The notes: generated by a model from the letters alone, not told the origin. Counted from the first letter of the stretch, positions 1-9,308 are shown. The stretch: 64,000 nt of DNA from CAZWSC01 sp964636385 (GCA_964636385.1 CAZWSC010000096.1:124001-188000), one strand, 5' to 3'. Made by a program: numbers and translations.

Positions 1-1482
1 AACCTGGAACCCGCCCACTGCCGGATTCGGCGTCAGGACGGCAGGCGCATACATTGCACCACGGCCGCCTGGCTCATCCACGGAGGCGGTGTCGAACGGA
101 TCGTAGCCGTCGAGAACGAGTGCTCCGGTCCCCTGCGGGTCGAGCCAGTGGCGCAGCTGGTTCGAGGAGGATCCCCCCCCATTCCAGGAGCGGGACAGCC
201 TGCCGTACCAGTCGGACGTGATCGAGGAGCAGGATGCATCCCCGCCGTGAAGCTGACCGACCACGCGCTTGTTCTCATCCCAGATCCCCGAACCTGAGGA
301 GCCGGGCTCTGTCGTGCCGACCTCCCAGTCGTCGACCCTCCAGTGGGATCCGTCACCGGGAACCGAGTAGCCCAGGTAGCTCGTGACGGTGAGTGGATCG
401 TAGTTGAAGCTGATCGCCTTCTCGTCGCACCCCGGGTGGTGAATGGCGGTGCACTCCTGGGGGTTGTGCGATTCCCTGGCGTCCCATCCGGAGTAGTAGA
501 CGTTGAACGCTTCGTCGGGCTCCTGGTTGAGCTCGATCAGGCAGAAGTCCGCGGTGGACCAGCTGGCCCGGAAGGTCGTGCCAAGCTGGCTCTGTGAAAG
601 AGAGCCTCCGTTGAGCATGCCGCAGACGGGCGACTCGTAGTTCCAGTAGACACGCACGCTGCCGGCATTGCTGCTGTTGATGCCGCAGTGCCGGGCGGTA
701 AGGAAGTAGTGAGGCGGACTCCCATCGTGCCCGTGGCTGTTCAACAACTGCCCGCTGCATGTCCACGAACCCTGCCTGGTGTAGACGCCGACAGAGCGGA
801 TCTCATCACGCCACGGATCCCCTTCGGGGCAGATGACGTCGATGTTGCACCACCCCTGGCGGAGGTTCCGCTCCAGAACCTGCAGGAAGTCGCGGTAGTC
901 GTGTGAAACCTGGGTGATCGTGAAGTCCGGTTCGTCCGTGGCGCCAGCCGGGACCCGCACCTCGGCGACTATCTCCTCTCCGGGGATGACGGGCGACCAG
1001 AAGCCCACACCCTCCACGGCATCGGCTGCGACGAAGGGACCTGCGAAGTCGGTCAGGTCGGCCGGATACAGATGGAGCGTGGCGCCTTCGGGGAGGTCCA
1101 TCGGGTCTACCGCCAGGTTGATCGAGTAGGCGCCGCTGGAGAGAATCCGCAGGCGCCAGAGCCGCGATCCGTCCTCGAGCACCTCCCAGGTGCCGTAGGA
1201 TGACGGGCTGAGGGCTGTCTCGATCGGCACGGCGAATCTGAGGGCTTTGTCGAAGGTGGATGCTGTCCTCTCCTCGTCCTCCCGGATGTGCCTGTCTGCG
1301 TCAACGACTGGAGCTACCCACAGATCGACCCGGGACAGATCCTGGATTTGGGTGCCGAATCCTGCAGGAGGTTCTGCGGCATGGAGTTCCGCCGTTAACA
1401 CCATCATCGGGATCGCCAGGACGGCGGCAGCCACTATGGTAAGGAGTGCCTGGGGTACTCTAGGCAGAGGGGTCGGGGTCAT
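1..1482 (-). CDS. Secreted lysyl-endopeptidase-like serine protease (3' end missing)
   Basis: An open frame of 494 codons runs off the left edge of the window. A signal peptide (hydrophobic stretch about residues 12-28) precedes a propeptide-like region and a trypsin-fold catalytic domain. The triad is readable: His265 in TARHCG, Asp312 in STADFCLIEL and Ser396 in TEPGSSGSG. The Ser motif and the following VGQLHGG resemble Achromobacter lysyl endopeptidase, so secreted cleavage after Lys is a reasonable guess, though specificity cannot be read here. The visible end (LTPNPAVGG) looks like the start of a FlgD-like C-terminal module. The start at 1482 follows GGGAGAG; the ATG 17 bases upstream hits a stop after six codons. 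The gene is divergent from the DUF948 gene and has its own promoter-like sequence. Confidence 0.85.
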   Translation of the reverse strand, partial: MTPTPLPRVPQALLTIVAAAVLAIPMMVLTAELHAAEPPAGFGTQIQDLSRVDLWVAPVVDADRHIREDEERTASTFDKALRFAVPIETALSPSSYGTWEVLEDGSRLWRLRILSSGAYSINLAVDPMDLPEGATLHLYPADLTDFAGPFVAADAVEGVGFWSPVIPGEEIVAEVRVPAGATDEPDFTITQVSHDYRDFLQVLERNLRQGWCNIDVICPEGDPWRDEIRSVGVYTRQGSWTCSGQLLNSHGHDGSPPHYFLTARHCGINSSNAGSVRVYWNYESPVCGMLNGGSLSQSQLGTTFRASWSTADFCLIELNQEPDEAFNVYYSGWDARESHNPQECTAIHHPGCDEKAISFNYDPLTVTSYLGYSVPGDGSHWRVDDWEVGTTEPGSSGSGIWDENKRVVGQLHGGDASCSSITSDWYGRLSRSWNGGGSSSNQLRHWLDPQGTGALVLDGYDPFDTASVDEPGGRGAMYAPAVLTPNPAVGGFQV

Positions 1483-1629
1483 TGGTTCTTCTCTCCCATG
1501 AGGGGGTTGGCCTTGCAGCCCCCGATGTGGCTCGGCAGGGAGCCGGGTTCATGGCAGCACAGCCCTGGAGATCCCTGCTGCAATAGGGGTAGGCAGGAGA
1601 AATGCGTGCCGGTTCAGATCTACCTTCCG

Positions 1630-1658
1630 ATTATACCGGAATGGTGGGTGGTTGAGAA
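1630..1658 (-). promoter_or_regulatory. Predicted sigma70-type promoter of the S1 protease
   Basis: Reading the minus strand, TTCTCA (4/6 match to the -35 consensus) is followed after 17 bases by a perfect TATAAT. It lies about 150 bases upstream of the protease start at 1482, in the correct orientation. Confidence 0.55.
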
Positions 1659-1691
1659 GGGCTCCGGCAGTCGGTACAGGTCTAGTTGCTC

Positions 1692-1719
1692 TTGACTATG
1701 CCGCTTCATCGCGCATTAT
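1692..1719 (+). promoter_or_regulatory. Predicted promoter of the DUF948/YtxH pair
   Basis: TTGACT (5/6 to the -35 consensus) is followed after 16 bases by CATTAT (4/6 to the -10). It lies 60 bases upstream of the DUF948 start and is back-to-back with the minus-strand promoter at 1630-1658. The 1483-1778 gap therefore holds two divergent promoters and no further gene. Confidence 0.45.
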
Positions 1720-1778
1720 GGTCTTCACTTGGGAGTGAACCGGTCAACGCCAGGGACGGAACGGAAGGAACCAAACCG

Positions 1779-2183
1779 ATGGAAGCAGTAACAATAGTCG
1801 TGCTGGTAATCTGCGGCGTCGCTCTGGTCATTCTGACGGTCTATCTTGCGCGCATGGCTTCCCAGTTGATCCGGACCGGCGCCGCGCTGGAAAAGCTGGC
1901 CCGGTCCCTCGATGACAGCACCCTGCCGCGTCTGGACGGTGTTCTCGATGAGGCCAGGGAGCAGCTGACCCACGTGCGGGCTGTGGCCGAGGCGGCCCAC
2001 AGGGCTGCGGACGGAACGGACAGGATAGTCGGCGTTGCGGGCGATATGGCAGATCGGGCCAGAGACTCAGTCTCCCCCGTGTTCGATGCAGTTCATGAGT
2101 TCAGCGGGCATCTCAGACAGGTCGTAGCTGTTGTTGCGGGAGTGCGGGCAGGCCTGTCTTTCCTGCGCAAGCCGGAGAAGTAA
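1779..2183 (+). CDS. DUF948-like membrane-anchored protein
   Basis: A 134-residue protein with one N-terminal membrane span (about residues 4-24), then a long amphipathic, Ala/Asp/Arg-rich helical stretch that probably forms a coiled coil, and a short basic tail (FLRKPEK). This layout matches the DUF948 family, which has no defined biochemical role and is often linked to general stress or envelope functions. The start at 1779 is chosen because GGAAGGAA stands 9 bases upstream and the membrane segment begins immediately. The upstream in-frame ATGs would add 31 residues with no recognisable character. The YtxH-like gene follows 55 bases later and is probably co-transcribed. Confidence 0.7.
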   Translation: MEAVTIVVLVICGVALVILTVYLARMASQLIRTGAALEKLARSLDDSTLPRLDGVLDEAREQLTHVRAVAEAAHRAADGTDRIVGVAGDMADRARDSVSPVFDAVHEFSGHLRQVVAVVAGVRAGLSFLRKPEK

Positions 2184-2238
2184 CCCCGGCCCTGGAGGTG
2201 TTCCTGCGGGTCTTACCGAAGTGAAAGGAAGTGATCAG

Positions 2239-2559
2239 ATGAGTCGAAGCACAGACACAACCCTGGCATTCTTCATGGGGGCTGTGGTTGGCGGCATCGT
2301 CGCCCTCCTCCTGGCACCTGAAAAGGGCGAGGTAACTCGCCGCAGGATCAGCGATGGCGCGGTTGATCTGTATGACCGCAGCCGGGACTGGGCCGATAAT
2401 GTGAGTCACGACGTCAGGGACCGGAGCGAGCACGTTGCCGACCGCGCCCGAGAGAAAGTCGGCGATGTTAGGCGTTCGGCCCGCAGCCAGGTGGATGCGG
2501 TGAGAGGGGCCGTGACGGAGGGGCGGGAGACCTACAGGCGCGAGGTCGACAAGACCTGA
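2239..2559 (+). CDS. YtxH-domain protein
   Basis: A 106-residue protein whose N-terminus (FFMGAVVGGIVALLLAPEKG) is a glycine-zipper membrane segment ending in the LLLAP-x-KG signature of YtxH proteins. The remainder is a charged helix with repeated Asp/Arg/Val segments. YtxH proteins are small stress-associated membrane proteins of unknown mechanism. The ATG at 2239 follows GAAAGGAAG. It lies directly behind the DUF948 gene, a pairing commonly seen for these two families, so the two products may act together at the membrane. Confidence 0.75.
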   Translation: MSRSTDTTLAFFMGAVVGGIVALLLAPEKGEVTRRRISDGAVDLYDRSRDWADNVSHDVRDRSEHVADRAREKVGDVRRSARSQVDAVRGAVTEGRETYRREVDKT

Positions 2560-2723
2560 TCTGTGTCCTGTACAAGTCTCTTCAGCCCGATACCCCGTTG
2601 CGACAGAAGTGTGACGGGCACGCCGGATTCGCGTGCAACAGGGCACTCGCACGCACCGCCAGTGCTGCAGTGGAGGGTTCGTGTTCAGTCCGGGCTGGAT
2701 GCACTGACCGGGCGGCATGACGC

Positions 2724-3986
2724 ATGGGCGACCTGCTACCTGGGCTGTCTTACGGTGAGTTTCTGAATGCAGCCCTTTCCTGCCGGACAGAAGAGGCGTT
2801 TCTGGCGTCCCCCTTCTACACAAAGTATGGCACCGGGCTGGAGAGGCTTCTTCTCGAGCCCCGGGTTGAACCTGCCCATGCCATCGGGGATCTGCAGGCG
2901 CGCGCAGGGAAAGCGGGCGAACAGGGCGGGCCGTCATCGCCCCGTCACGGTCCCTGCGAGGATCACCATGTATTCTCGGACCACGCCGGTCCCCCGTCCC
3001 GGCGTTCTCTCAGGGTTGTCCAGTGGAACATCGAGAAGGGGAAGGCGCTGCCCGGACTCCGCGCCGCCATGCTGGATGAACCGCTCCTGCGGGATGCAGA
3101 TGTCTACTGCCTGAATGAAGTCGACAACGGGATGGTCAGATCCGGCGGGAATGCAGACGTGGCGCTGGAGCTGGCCTCTGTCGCAGGGAGTGGGTTCGCG
3201 TATGTTCCCACCTACATCGAATGCACCAGGGGAGTGGGCGGGGAACTCGGTCTTCCGGGAAGCAACACCCTGGGGCTGCACGGGCTCGCCGTGCTGTCGC
3301 GCCTGCCGATTCTCGCTGCCCGGGCTGCGGCACTGCCGTCATGCTTCGACTACTTCGGCTTCTCCGAAAAGCGATATGGCGGCCGCAGGGTACTGATGGT
3401 CCTTCTGGAGTGGAACCGGGCGCCGGTTCTCGTAGCCACCACGCACCTGGAAGTCCGCAACACTCCGGCCTGTCGCGCAAGGCAGATGGCTGCCGCCCTT
3501 GAAGCAATTGCTGCGGCGAAACGGGAGTGGCGTGCGGAGACCGTAGTCTTCACGGGCGACTGGAACACACACACATTCGCCCGCGGCGGGTTTGCCGCCG
3601 CACTCCGGGGTTACCTTCGGATCGCCGGACGGAACCCTGCCGACCTGGAGGCGGAACTCCTGCGGCCATCAGGACACGAGCCGCTCCTGGGCCTTGTGAC
3701 CTCGGCCGGTCTACAGATCGACCAGTTCAACGACAGTTCGCCGACAGCCAGGGAGATGCTCGGGCGAGTGGAGGAGTGGGGCTCTCTACCCACGCCGCTT
3801 CGTGCACTGATCAGACGGGTGAGCCCCTTGTCCGGGCGGACCCTGCCGCTTCGCCTGGACTGGATCGCTGCAGCCGGAGCGACGGCTGCATCTCCCCCCT
3901 GGACCATGGAGGTGTTGTCGGAAGCTGGAGAGAGGTTTTCCGATCACGCGGCGATCGGCGTCGAGATCAGGATAGGGCAATCGTGA
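2724..3986 (+). CDS. Endonuclease/exonuclease/phosphatase (EEP) family protein
   Basis: A 420-residue protein of the Mg-dependent EEP superfamily. The core motifs appear in order: WNIEKG near residue 101, LNEVDNG near 130 (metal-binding Glu132), TTHLEV, TGDWNTH near 278 (catalytic Asp and Asn), LDWI and SDHAAIG near 407. The first 95 or so residues are not part of the fold and resemble nothing I recognise. There is no signal peptide, so it is probably cytoplasmic. The substrate could be a phosphodiester in DNA, RNA or a lipid head group; the family alone does not decide it. The start at 2724 lacks a good ribosome-binding site and could be wrong. It is the first of four EEP-fold proteins in the window. 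Confidence 0.7.
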   Translation: MGDLLPGLSYGEFLNAALSCRTEEAFLASPFYTKYGTGLERLLLEPRVEPAHAIGDLQARAGKAGEQGGPSSPRHGPCEDHHVFSDHAGPPSRRSLRVVQWNIEKGKALPGLRAAMLDEPLLRDADVYCLNEVDNGMVRSGGNADVALELASVAGSGFAYVPTYIECTRGVGGELGLPGSNTLGLHGLAVLSRLPILAARAAALPSCFDYFGFSEKRYGGRRVLMVLLEWNRAPVLVATTHLEVRNTPACRARQMAAALEAIAAAKREWRAETVVFTGDWNTHTFARGGFAAALRGYLRIAGRNPADLEAELLRPSGHEPLLGLVTSAGLQIDQFNDSSPTAREMLGRVEEWGSLPTPLRALIRRVSPLSGRTLPLRLDWIAAAGATAASPPWTMEVLSEAGERFSDHAAIGVEIRIGQS

Positions 3987-4192
3987 CTGCCGCCCATGCG
4001 TCTGATAAGCTAATGGGGTTTCCGTTTATGATGCCCCGGTGGCTGTGGTTGAACTGGCGGGCCATCCGGCAGATCCGGTATCCTGACCTGATCACTGCAG
4101 GAGTGGCAGGCTCTCATGGGCCTCGTCACGACATCTTTCCGGGATGAGAAGGTGGCAGGCTCTGCCGCCGCGCCAATGGAGGAACATAGCAG

Positions 4193-6199
4193 ATGGCAAT
4201 CGGCACCTTCGGGGATGGGCCGGGCCGGCGCAGCCGTTCGGCCCGCGTCAGGTGGGCGTGGTTGGGCTTGTGTGGTGATCCGACCGGAGGGTCCATCCTG
4301 ACTCCCGCCCGCATATCTCTGGTGATCCTTGCTCTTTCCCTGGCCGGCAGCGCTATGGCGATGCTCGATGCCGACGGCGGGTTTGACGACCTGGAGATAC
4401 CGGTGAGGGCCTCGCTCTCCGCCCGCGCCATCCCGGCAGGTGAAGAGGCTTATCTGGCGGTCATCTACGACGTGCCTCCGGATGCACACATTCAGATCAA
4501 CCACTTCCTGTACGCGGATCCCGGTGATGACCAGCCGTTCGTTGTCGGCCCTCCGCTGCTGCCAATGCCGCAGGAGTTCGAGGGAGAGCCGGTCTTCATG
4601 GGGCGCACCACCATCTTCCATCGAATCCTGATCCCTGCCGATGCCGAGCCCGGGTCCACGCAACTCAGCCTCAGGGTCGGATACCAGGGGTGCCTGGAGA
4701 GGCCGATCTTCGCCTGCTTCGCACCTTCCGAGGTTGTGCTTGAGTTGCCTGTCACGGTGCTCCCACCGGGAGGGCGCACCGAGGAGGACCCGGCCACAGC
4801 CGCCCTCTTCCAGGCGATGGCATCTGCTCCGCCTCCCATGGATGCGGACGAAACCGCGCTGGCAGAGGCGTACTTCGCGGATGCGCAGACAGGGTCGGCA
4901 GACTCGGGACCGGACGCCGGGATTGCCCCGCAGACAGGTCTCGCCGGACGGCTGCAGTCGGCCCTGGCCAGGGGCTCGATTCTCGCCTTCCTTCTCGTCT
5001 TCCTGGGTGGAGTGGCCACCAGCTTCACGCCCTGCGTCTACCCGATGATCCCGATCACGATCAGCTACATCGGCGGCAGGAGCAGCAGCAGGCTTGGCGG
5101 CTTCTTCCTGTCGGTCTTCTTCGTCCTGGGGATCGCGCTCACCTACTCGGTGCTCGGTGTCCTGGCCGCCTCGACCGGCGCCCTGTTCGGCGGGGCGATG
5201 CAGTCCACCGCCGTGCTCGTGGTCGTGGGGGGCGTCTTCTTCGCGATGGGGGCCTCCATGCTGGGCGCTTTCGATCTGGCGATGCCTTCCGGGGTGCAGG
5301 GCAGGCTTCAGGGCGGGCCCAGGGCGGGGATACTGGGCGCCATCTTCATGGGGATGGTGACGGGGCTCGTGGCATCCCCGTGTGTGGGACCGGTGGTGAT
5401 CGTCCTTCTCACCTGGGTGGCGCAGATCGGGTCGATATGGTACGGGTTCCTGCTCCTGTTCATCTTCGCCCTCGGTCTTGGGATGCTGTTCCTCCTCATC
5501 GGTACGTTCGCCGGGGCCCTCGCCGCACTGCCCCAGGCAGGCGGATGGATGGACACGGTGAAGCACTTCTTCGGAGTCGTGCTCATCGCAATGGGGATCT
5601 ACTACATCCGGCCCATCCTCGGGCCCGATATCACGATGGCCCTCACAGGGGCATTCCTTCTGATGATCGGCACCTTCCTGGGGGCTTTCCGTCCGGTTGC
5701 CGAGGATCCCCCAAAGCCGGTTCTGCTGCGGAAGGGCGTGGGGATCATCCTGCTGTTGGTGGGGGGACTCTACCTCCTGGTCGGCGTTGCGGGCATGGAA
5801 GGCGTCTCCTTCGCTCCCGGTGTCGGGCCTGCGGGTGTGGCCGGGACTGCTCATCGTCAGCCTGCGTGGGTTGCCGACGACGTGGCGGGGATGGAGCAGG
5901 CGCAGCTGCAGGAGAAGCCTGCCTTCATCGACTTCTACGCCGACTGGTGCGTCGCCTGCGTTGAACTGGACGAGAAGACCTGGGTTGACCCGGCGGTGCT
6001 GCAGGAGTCGGAGCGCTTCGTCGCAATCAAGCTGGATCTCACCGAGAGGAACGAATGGTCCGTCTCCAAGCAGGCGGAGTATGGAGTGCGCGGGCTGCCG
6101 ACCGTGATCTTCTTCGACTCGTTCGGCATGGAGGTGGAGCGGTTCTACGGCTTCCTCGGCCCGGAGGAGGTACTGGCCATAATGAGAAGGATTGACTGA
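4193..6199 (+). CDS. dsbD: DsbD-like thiol:disulfide interchange protein
   Basis: A 668-residue protein with the three DsbD parts in order. After an export signal (about residues 38-56) comes a periplasmic beta-rich domain carrying Cys167 and Cys175. Then follow about eight membrane spans (residues 265-545) with the core cysteines Cys281 in FTPCVYP and Cys397 in ASPCVGP, and finally a thioredoxin-like domain with the CVAC redox motif near 586-589. Such proteins carry electrons from cytoplasmic thioredoxin across the membrane to keep periplasmic thiols reduced. The ATG at 4193 is preceded by GGAGG at 10 bases. This gives an unusually long basic leader of about 37 residues before the hydrophobic core. 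The first cysteine pair is separated by eight positions and lies in an unusual sequence context, so exact substrate range is uncertain. Confidence 0.88.
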   Translation: MAIGTFGDGPGRRSRSARVRWAWLGLCGDPTGGSILTPARISLVILALSLAGSAMAMLDADGGFDDLEIPVRASLSARAIPAGEEAYLAVIYDVPPDAHIQINHFLYADPGDDQPFVVGPPLLPMPQEFEGEPVFMGRTTIFHRILIPADAEPGSTQLSLRVGYQGCLERPIFACFAPSEVVLELPVTVLPPGGRTEEDPATAALFQAMASAPPPMDADETALAEAYFADAQTGSADSGPDAGIAPQTGLAGRLQSALARGSILAFLLVFLGGVATSFTPCVYPMIPITISYIGGRSSSRLGGFFLSVFFVLGIALTYSVLGVLAASTGALFGGAMQSTAVLVVVGGVFFAMGASMLGAFDLAMPSGVQGRLQGGPRAGILGAIFMGMVTGLVASPCVGPVVIVLLTWVAQIGSIWYGFLLLFIFALGLGMLFLLIGTFAGALAALPQAGGWMDTVKHFFGVVLIAMGIYYIRPILGPDITMALTGAFLLMIGTFLGAFRPVAEDPPKPVLLRKGVGIILLLVGGLYLLVGVAGMEGVSFAPGVGPAGVAGTAHRQPAWVADDVAGMEQAQLQEKPAFIDFYADWCVACVELDEKTWVDPAVLQESERFVAIKLDLTERNEWSVSKQAEYGVRGLPTVIFFDSFGMEVERFYGFLGPEEVLAIMRRID

Positions 6200-6210
6200 T
6201 CCCGGTTGTG

Positions 6211-6231
6211 CGGCCGCATTATTGGCGGCCG
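6211..6231. repeat. Small inverted repeat between dsbD and the M18 gene
   Basis: CGGCCGC and GCGGCCG flank a 7-base loop, giving a perfect 7-bp stem 11 bases after the dsbD stop. There is no T tract. It may be an mRNA-stability hairpin or chance in GC-rich DNA. Confidence 0.35.
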
Positions 6232-6301
6232 TCCGGACCCGCGGGCTGGGCGGTCACGGGAACGCCTACAGACCCGGACTGACGACAGGAGGATTGCAGG
6301 G

Positions 6302-7705
6302 ATGGCGAAGAAGACAACAGGCCGCACGGCGGCTGCACAGGCAGGCCCGACGTCGAGCCGTGGCAGGAAGAAGGGTGTGAGCGGTGCTGCCGGAAGGCGT
6401 CGCGCGCCTGATGCGGCCGCATTCCGTACCACCGCACAGGATCTGATGGACTACATGGCCGTCTCGCCGTCCCAGTTTCACGCTGCAGCCGAGTCGGTCA
6501 GGAGGCTTGAGGAGGCCGGGTTCGCAAGGTTGCTCGAAGAGGATTCGTGGGAGCTCGAGCCCGGACAGGGATACTTCACCGTCCGCAACGACTCCTCGGT
6601 TGCCGCCTGGATCCAGGGGGGCGCGCCGCCGTCCGAAGCGGGCTTCCGCATGATAGGTGCGCACACCGACAGCCCTTCCCTGCGGCTCAAGCCCGATCCC
6701 GTTATCGAGAGGCACGGTTATGTTCAGCTCGGGGTCGAGGTGTACGGGGGGCCGATCCTGCCCGCATGGATGGACACGGAGATGGGCCTTGCCGGAAGAG
6801 TTGCCATCACTGGACGCGGAGGGGGCGTAGAGTCCCGTCTCCTGGATGTCGGCCGCCCGGTCGCGACGGTGCCCCAGCTTGCGATCCACCTGAACAGGGA
6901 TGTGAACGAGAAGGGGCTGCAGGTGAACGCCGAATCGCATCTCGCCCCGGTGCTCGGCCTGTCGGGGGAGAAGCCCTTCGACTTTCCGGCGTGGCTGGCG
7001 CATGAGCTCGGCGTCCGCAGGGAGCGGATCCTCGACCACGAGATCTACCTCTACGACCGAACCAGGCCTGCATTCATCGGCCTGGAGGAAGAGTTCATCC
7101 GTTCTCCCCGTATAGACAACCTGGCCGGGTGTCACGCGGCACAGTCGGCGCTCCTCGCGGCGTCCCGAAATGGCGCGGCGTCGACGCGAATGGTTGTCCT
7201 TTATGACAACGAGGAGATCGGATCCTCGACCAAGCAGGGGGCCGCGGGCTCGTTCCAGGAGGATCTGCTCGGCAGGATAGCGGCTGCGGGCGATTCACGT
7301 TCCGACGCCCTGTACAGGGCGAAGGCGCGCTCATTCCTGATCTCCGCCGACCTGGCCCACGCCGTGCATCCCAACTACGCGGACAGGCACGAACCAAGGC
7401 ACCTGCCGCGACTGAACGGCGGCCCCGTGATCAAGTACAATGCGAAGGCGCGGTATGCCACCGATGCCCAGGGCGGGGCGCTCTTCCAGAGCGTGTGCAG
7501 GGAGGCGGGCGTGCCCTGCCAGCGATTCGTCATGCGCGCCGACCTTCCCTGCGGCAGCACGATCGGTCCCCTCGCAGAGACACGGCTTGGCGTCCGCACC
7601 GTCGATGTGGGGACACCGGTGCTGGCCATGCACTCCAGCCGCGAGCTCGGCGGGGCGAAGGACCAGTTGTACATGATCCGCGCAATGGAACGCTTCCTTG
7701 CCTGA
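6302..7705 (+). CDS. apeB: M18-family aminopeptidase
   Basis: A 467-residue cytosolic zinc metallopeptidase of family M18 (aspartyl aminopeptidase type), which removes N-terminal, often acidic, residues from peptides. The cocatalytic metal ligands are visible: His121 in GAHTDSP, Asp272 in IDNLAG, Glu304/Glu305 in DNEEIGS and His444 in MHSSRE. The length matches the family. The ATG at 6302 is chosen because AGGAGG lies 9 bases upstream; earlier in-frame codons give a low-complexity leader. The first 45 residues after the start are rich in Lys, Ala and Gly and are probably disordered. The HAD hydrolase gene begins at or just after its stop codon, so the two are likely co-transcribed. Confidence 0.88.
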   Translation: MAKKTTGRTAAAQAGPTSSRGRKKGVSGAAGRRRAPDAAAFRTTAQDLMDYMAVSPSQFHAAAESVRRLEEAGFARLLEEDSWELEPGQGYFTVRNDSSVAAWIQGGAPPSEAGFRMIGAHTDSPSLRLKPDPVIERHGYVQLGVEVYGGPILPAWMDTEMGLAGRVAITGRGGGVESRLLDVGRPVATVPQLAIHLNRDVNEKGLQVNAESHLAPVLGLSGEKPFDFPAWLAHELGVRRERILDHEIYLYDRTRPAFIGLEEEFIRSPRIDNLAGCHAAQSALLAASRNGAASTRMVVLYDNEEIGSSTKQGAAGSFQEDLLGRIAAAGDSRSDALYRAKARSFLISADLAHAVHPNYADRHEPRHLPRLNGGPVIKYNAKARYATDAQGGALFQSVCREAGVPCQRFVMRADLPCGSTIGPLAETRLGVRTVDVGTPVLAMHSSRELGGAKDQLYMIRAMERFLA

Positions 7706-7724
7706 GACGGGAGAGAACACGCCG

Positions 7725-8525
7725 GTGGAGGGAGCGCCGCCTTCGGGCCCTTTCGGAGAGCATCCCGCCGGACCCGGGGTTGTGAGGGCTTGGGTCAGGA
7801 TACGCAACCGGTCCGGGACCGCGGGGCCCCGGGAGGTCCGTGAACGCCCGAAGGCAGTCCTCTTCGATCTCTTTCACACCCTGGTTGATGTGAACGACAT
7901 TCCCGGGCCTTCATCCGCGGACATACTTGGTGTCGATCCGGATCTTTGGCGGGACACGGTCTTCTACAAGGCTGTGCATCACGCGCTCGGGCATGTGGTG
8001 GATCCGGTGGAGTCGGTCCGCAGGATCGCGCACTCAATCGATCCCTCGATTCCCGACGACCGCATTGTGCGGGCTGCAAGGGCCAGGCCCTTACGCTTCA
8101 GACGCGCCCTGCTTCAGGTGAGGCCGGAAGTCCTGGACATCCTGGGGAGACTGAAGGATTCCGGACTCCGCCTGGGCCTGGTCAGCAACGCCTCGTACGA
8201 CGAGGTTGAGGCCTGGCCCGACTCTCCCCTTGCCCCGTGCTTCGATACGGTCCTCTTCTCCTGTCGCGAAGGGGTGATGAAGCCTGACACGGAGATCTAC
8301 CTGAGGGCGGCGCGGAACCTGTCGGTGGAGCCTGATCTGTGCCTGTTCGTGGGCGATGGCGGGAGTTACGAACACGACGGGGCCCGGGAGGCGGGTATGG
8401 CCACGGTCCTCTTTCTGGGGTTTCTGGAGAAGAGCCTCCCTGATGTCGCCGCGAAGCGGCCGAGGAACACCGACTGGGTTGTCTACACCATGCGCGAACT
8501 GGCGGATCTCATCGAGTTGCTTTGA
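7725..8525 (+). CDS. HAD-superfamily hydrolase
   Basis: A protein of about 266 residues with all four HAD motifs in order: DLFHT (nucleophile Asp), LVSNAS (Ser/Thr motif), MKPDTEIY (Lys motif) and VGDGGSYEHDG (acidic motif). The helical cap sits between motifs I and II, as in subfamily I phosphatases that dephosphorylate small metabolites. The substrate is unknown. The start is uncertain: GTG at 7725 has GGGAGAG about 9 bases upstream, a TTG at 7698 would overlap the M18 gene, and a GTG at 7782 is also possible. The 3' end overlaps the convergent gene on the minus strand by 43 bases. Confidence 0.75.
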   Translation: MEGAPPSGPFGEHPAGPGVVRAWVRIRNRSGTAGPREVRERPKAVLFDLFHTLVDVNDIPGPSSADILGVDPDLWRDTVFYKAVHHALGHVVDPVESVRRIAHSIDPSIPDDRIVRAARARPLRFRRALLQVRPEVLDILGRLKDSGLRLGLVSNASYDEVEAWPDSPLAPCFDTVLFSCREGVMKPDTEIYLRAARNLSVEPDLCLFVGDGGSYEHDGAREAGMATVLFLGFLEKSLPDVAAKRPRNTDWVVYTMRELADLIELL

Positions 8526-9142
8526 GCCGTAGACTGCTGAAGCTCGCGATATGCCCATGCCATTGCAACCCAGGTTGTCGGCACCGTGATCAGGAGCCCC
8601 AGGCCGATGGCCATGGCGCCCAGGAAGTTGATTGCGGCCAGGATCAGTCCGAAGAGGAACAGGTTGCCTCTGCCGCCCTGTGTGAGATCTGAGCTTCGCC
8701 GGAGGGCCTCGATCGGCCCCAGCCCCTCGTCCAGAACAGCGAAGCGCGCATACCCGAACTGGATTCCCCAGATGAACGCCGGGACGATCAGCAGGATGAA
8801 CCCGGCAGCGACGATGAGTCCGTAGAGGAGTTCCACCGCCAGGTAGTTCAGGATCCTGCGGCCACTGGAGAAGAGCCCGGCGTGGTCGTGGGCCTTTGCG
8901 TCGTGAACCCTCATTGCGGTCCAGACCCACAGCATCGTGACGCTGAACATGATGGCGAGCCTGAGAGGTCCGGCGAAAACAAAGGGTAGTCCGCCCCTGT
9001 CGGCGGAGTTGACGATCCAGTAGAGGAACGCGTACAGGATCATGATCACGAGCTGGAAGAGGATGAAGAATCCCAGATTGCGCTTCATCGCCTCCCAACC
9101 GTAGGAGATCGCCTCCGACTTGCGGAACTCCTTGCTGATCAT
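8483..9142 (-). CDS. Polytopic membrane protein, DUF975/YciC-like
   Basis: A 219-residue protein with about five or six hydrophobic spans. The stretch around IVPAFIWGIQFGYA, followed by a charged loop GLGPIEALRRSS, is typical of DUF975/YciC-type membrane proteins, in which a conserved Pro-rich turn precedes a soluble EAL-RS helix. No enzymatic residues are evident and no function is assigned to the family. The ATG at 9142 follows GAGAGGAGAG. The coding end overlaps the HAD gene tail-to-tail. Confidence 0.65.
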   Translation of the reverse strand: MISKEFRKSEAISYGWEAMKRNLGFFILFQLVIMILYAFLYWIVNSADRGGLPFVFAGPLRLAIMFSVTMLWVWTAMRVHDAKAHDHAGLFSSGRRILNYLAVELLYGLIVAAGFILLIVPAFIWGIQFGYARFAVLDEGLGPIEALRRSSDLTQGGRGNLFLFGLILAAINFLGAMAIGLGLLITVPTTWVAMAWAYRELQQSTAQSNSMRSASSRMV

Positions 9143-9308
9143 GCCGCTCTCTCCTCTCTGGTGACGCGTTCCGTAATCTCGCGCCCGGATTGCTTCCCCC
9201 TCACTGACCGACTGACCCCGACTGCAGTACGGCCCCAGGGGCACAGGTGTTGCTGATAGCACCGGCCACCCGGCCCGGATCCGTGAACCTGGCATGGCCC
9301 GATCGCAC

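Noticed and set aside
4100..4170. A 12-base direct repeat (GTGGCAGGCTCT, twice) upstream of dsbD
   Set aside because: Only two copies and no other feature; likely chance in GC-rich DNA.
4010..5854. A 614-residue minus-strand frame antisense to dsbD
   Set aside because: His/Asp/Glu-rich nonsense composition typical of an antisense shadow of membrane-protein codons.
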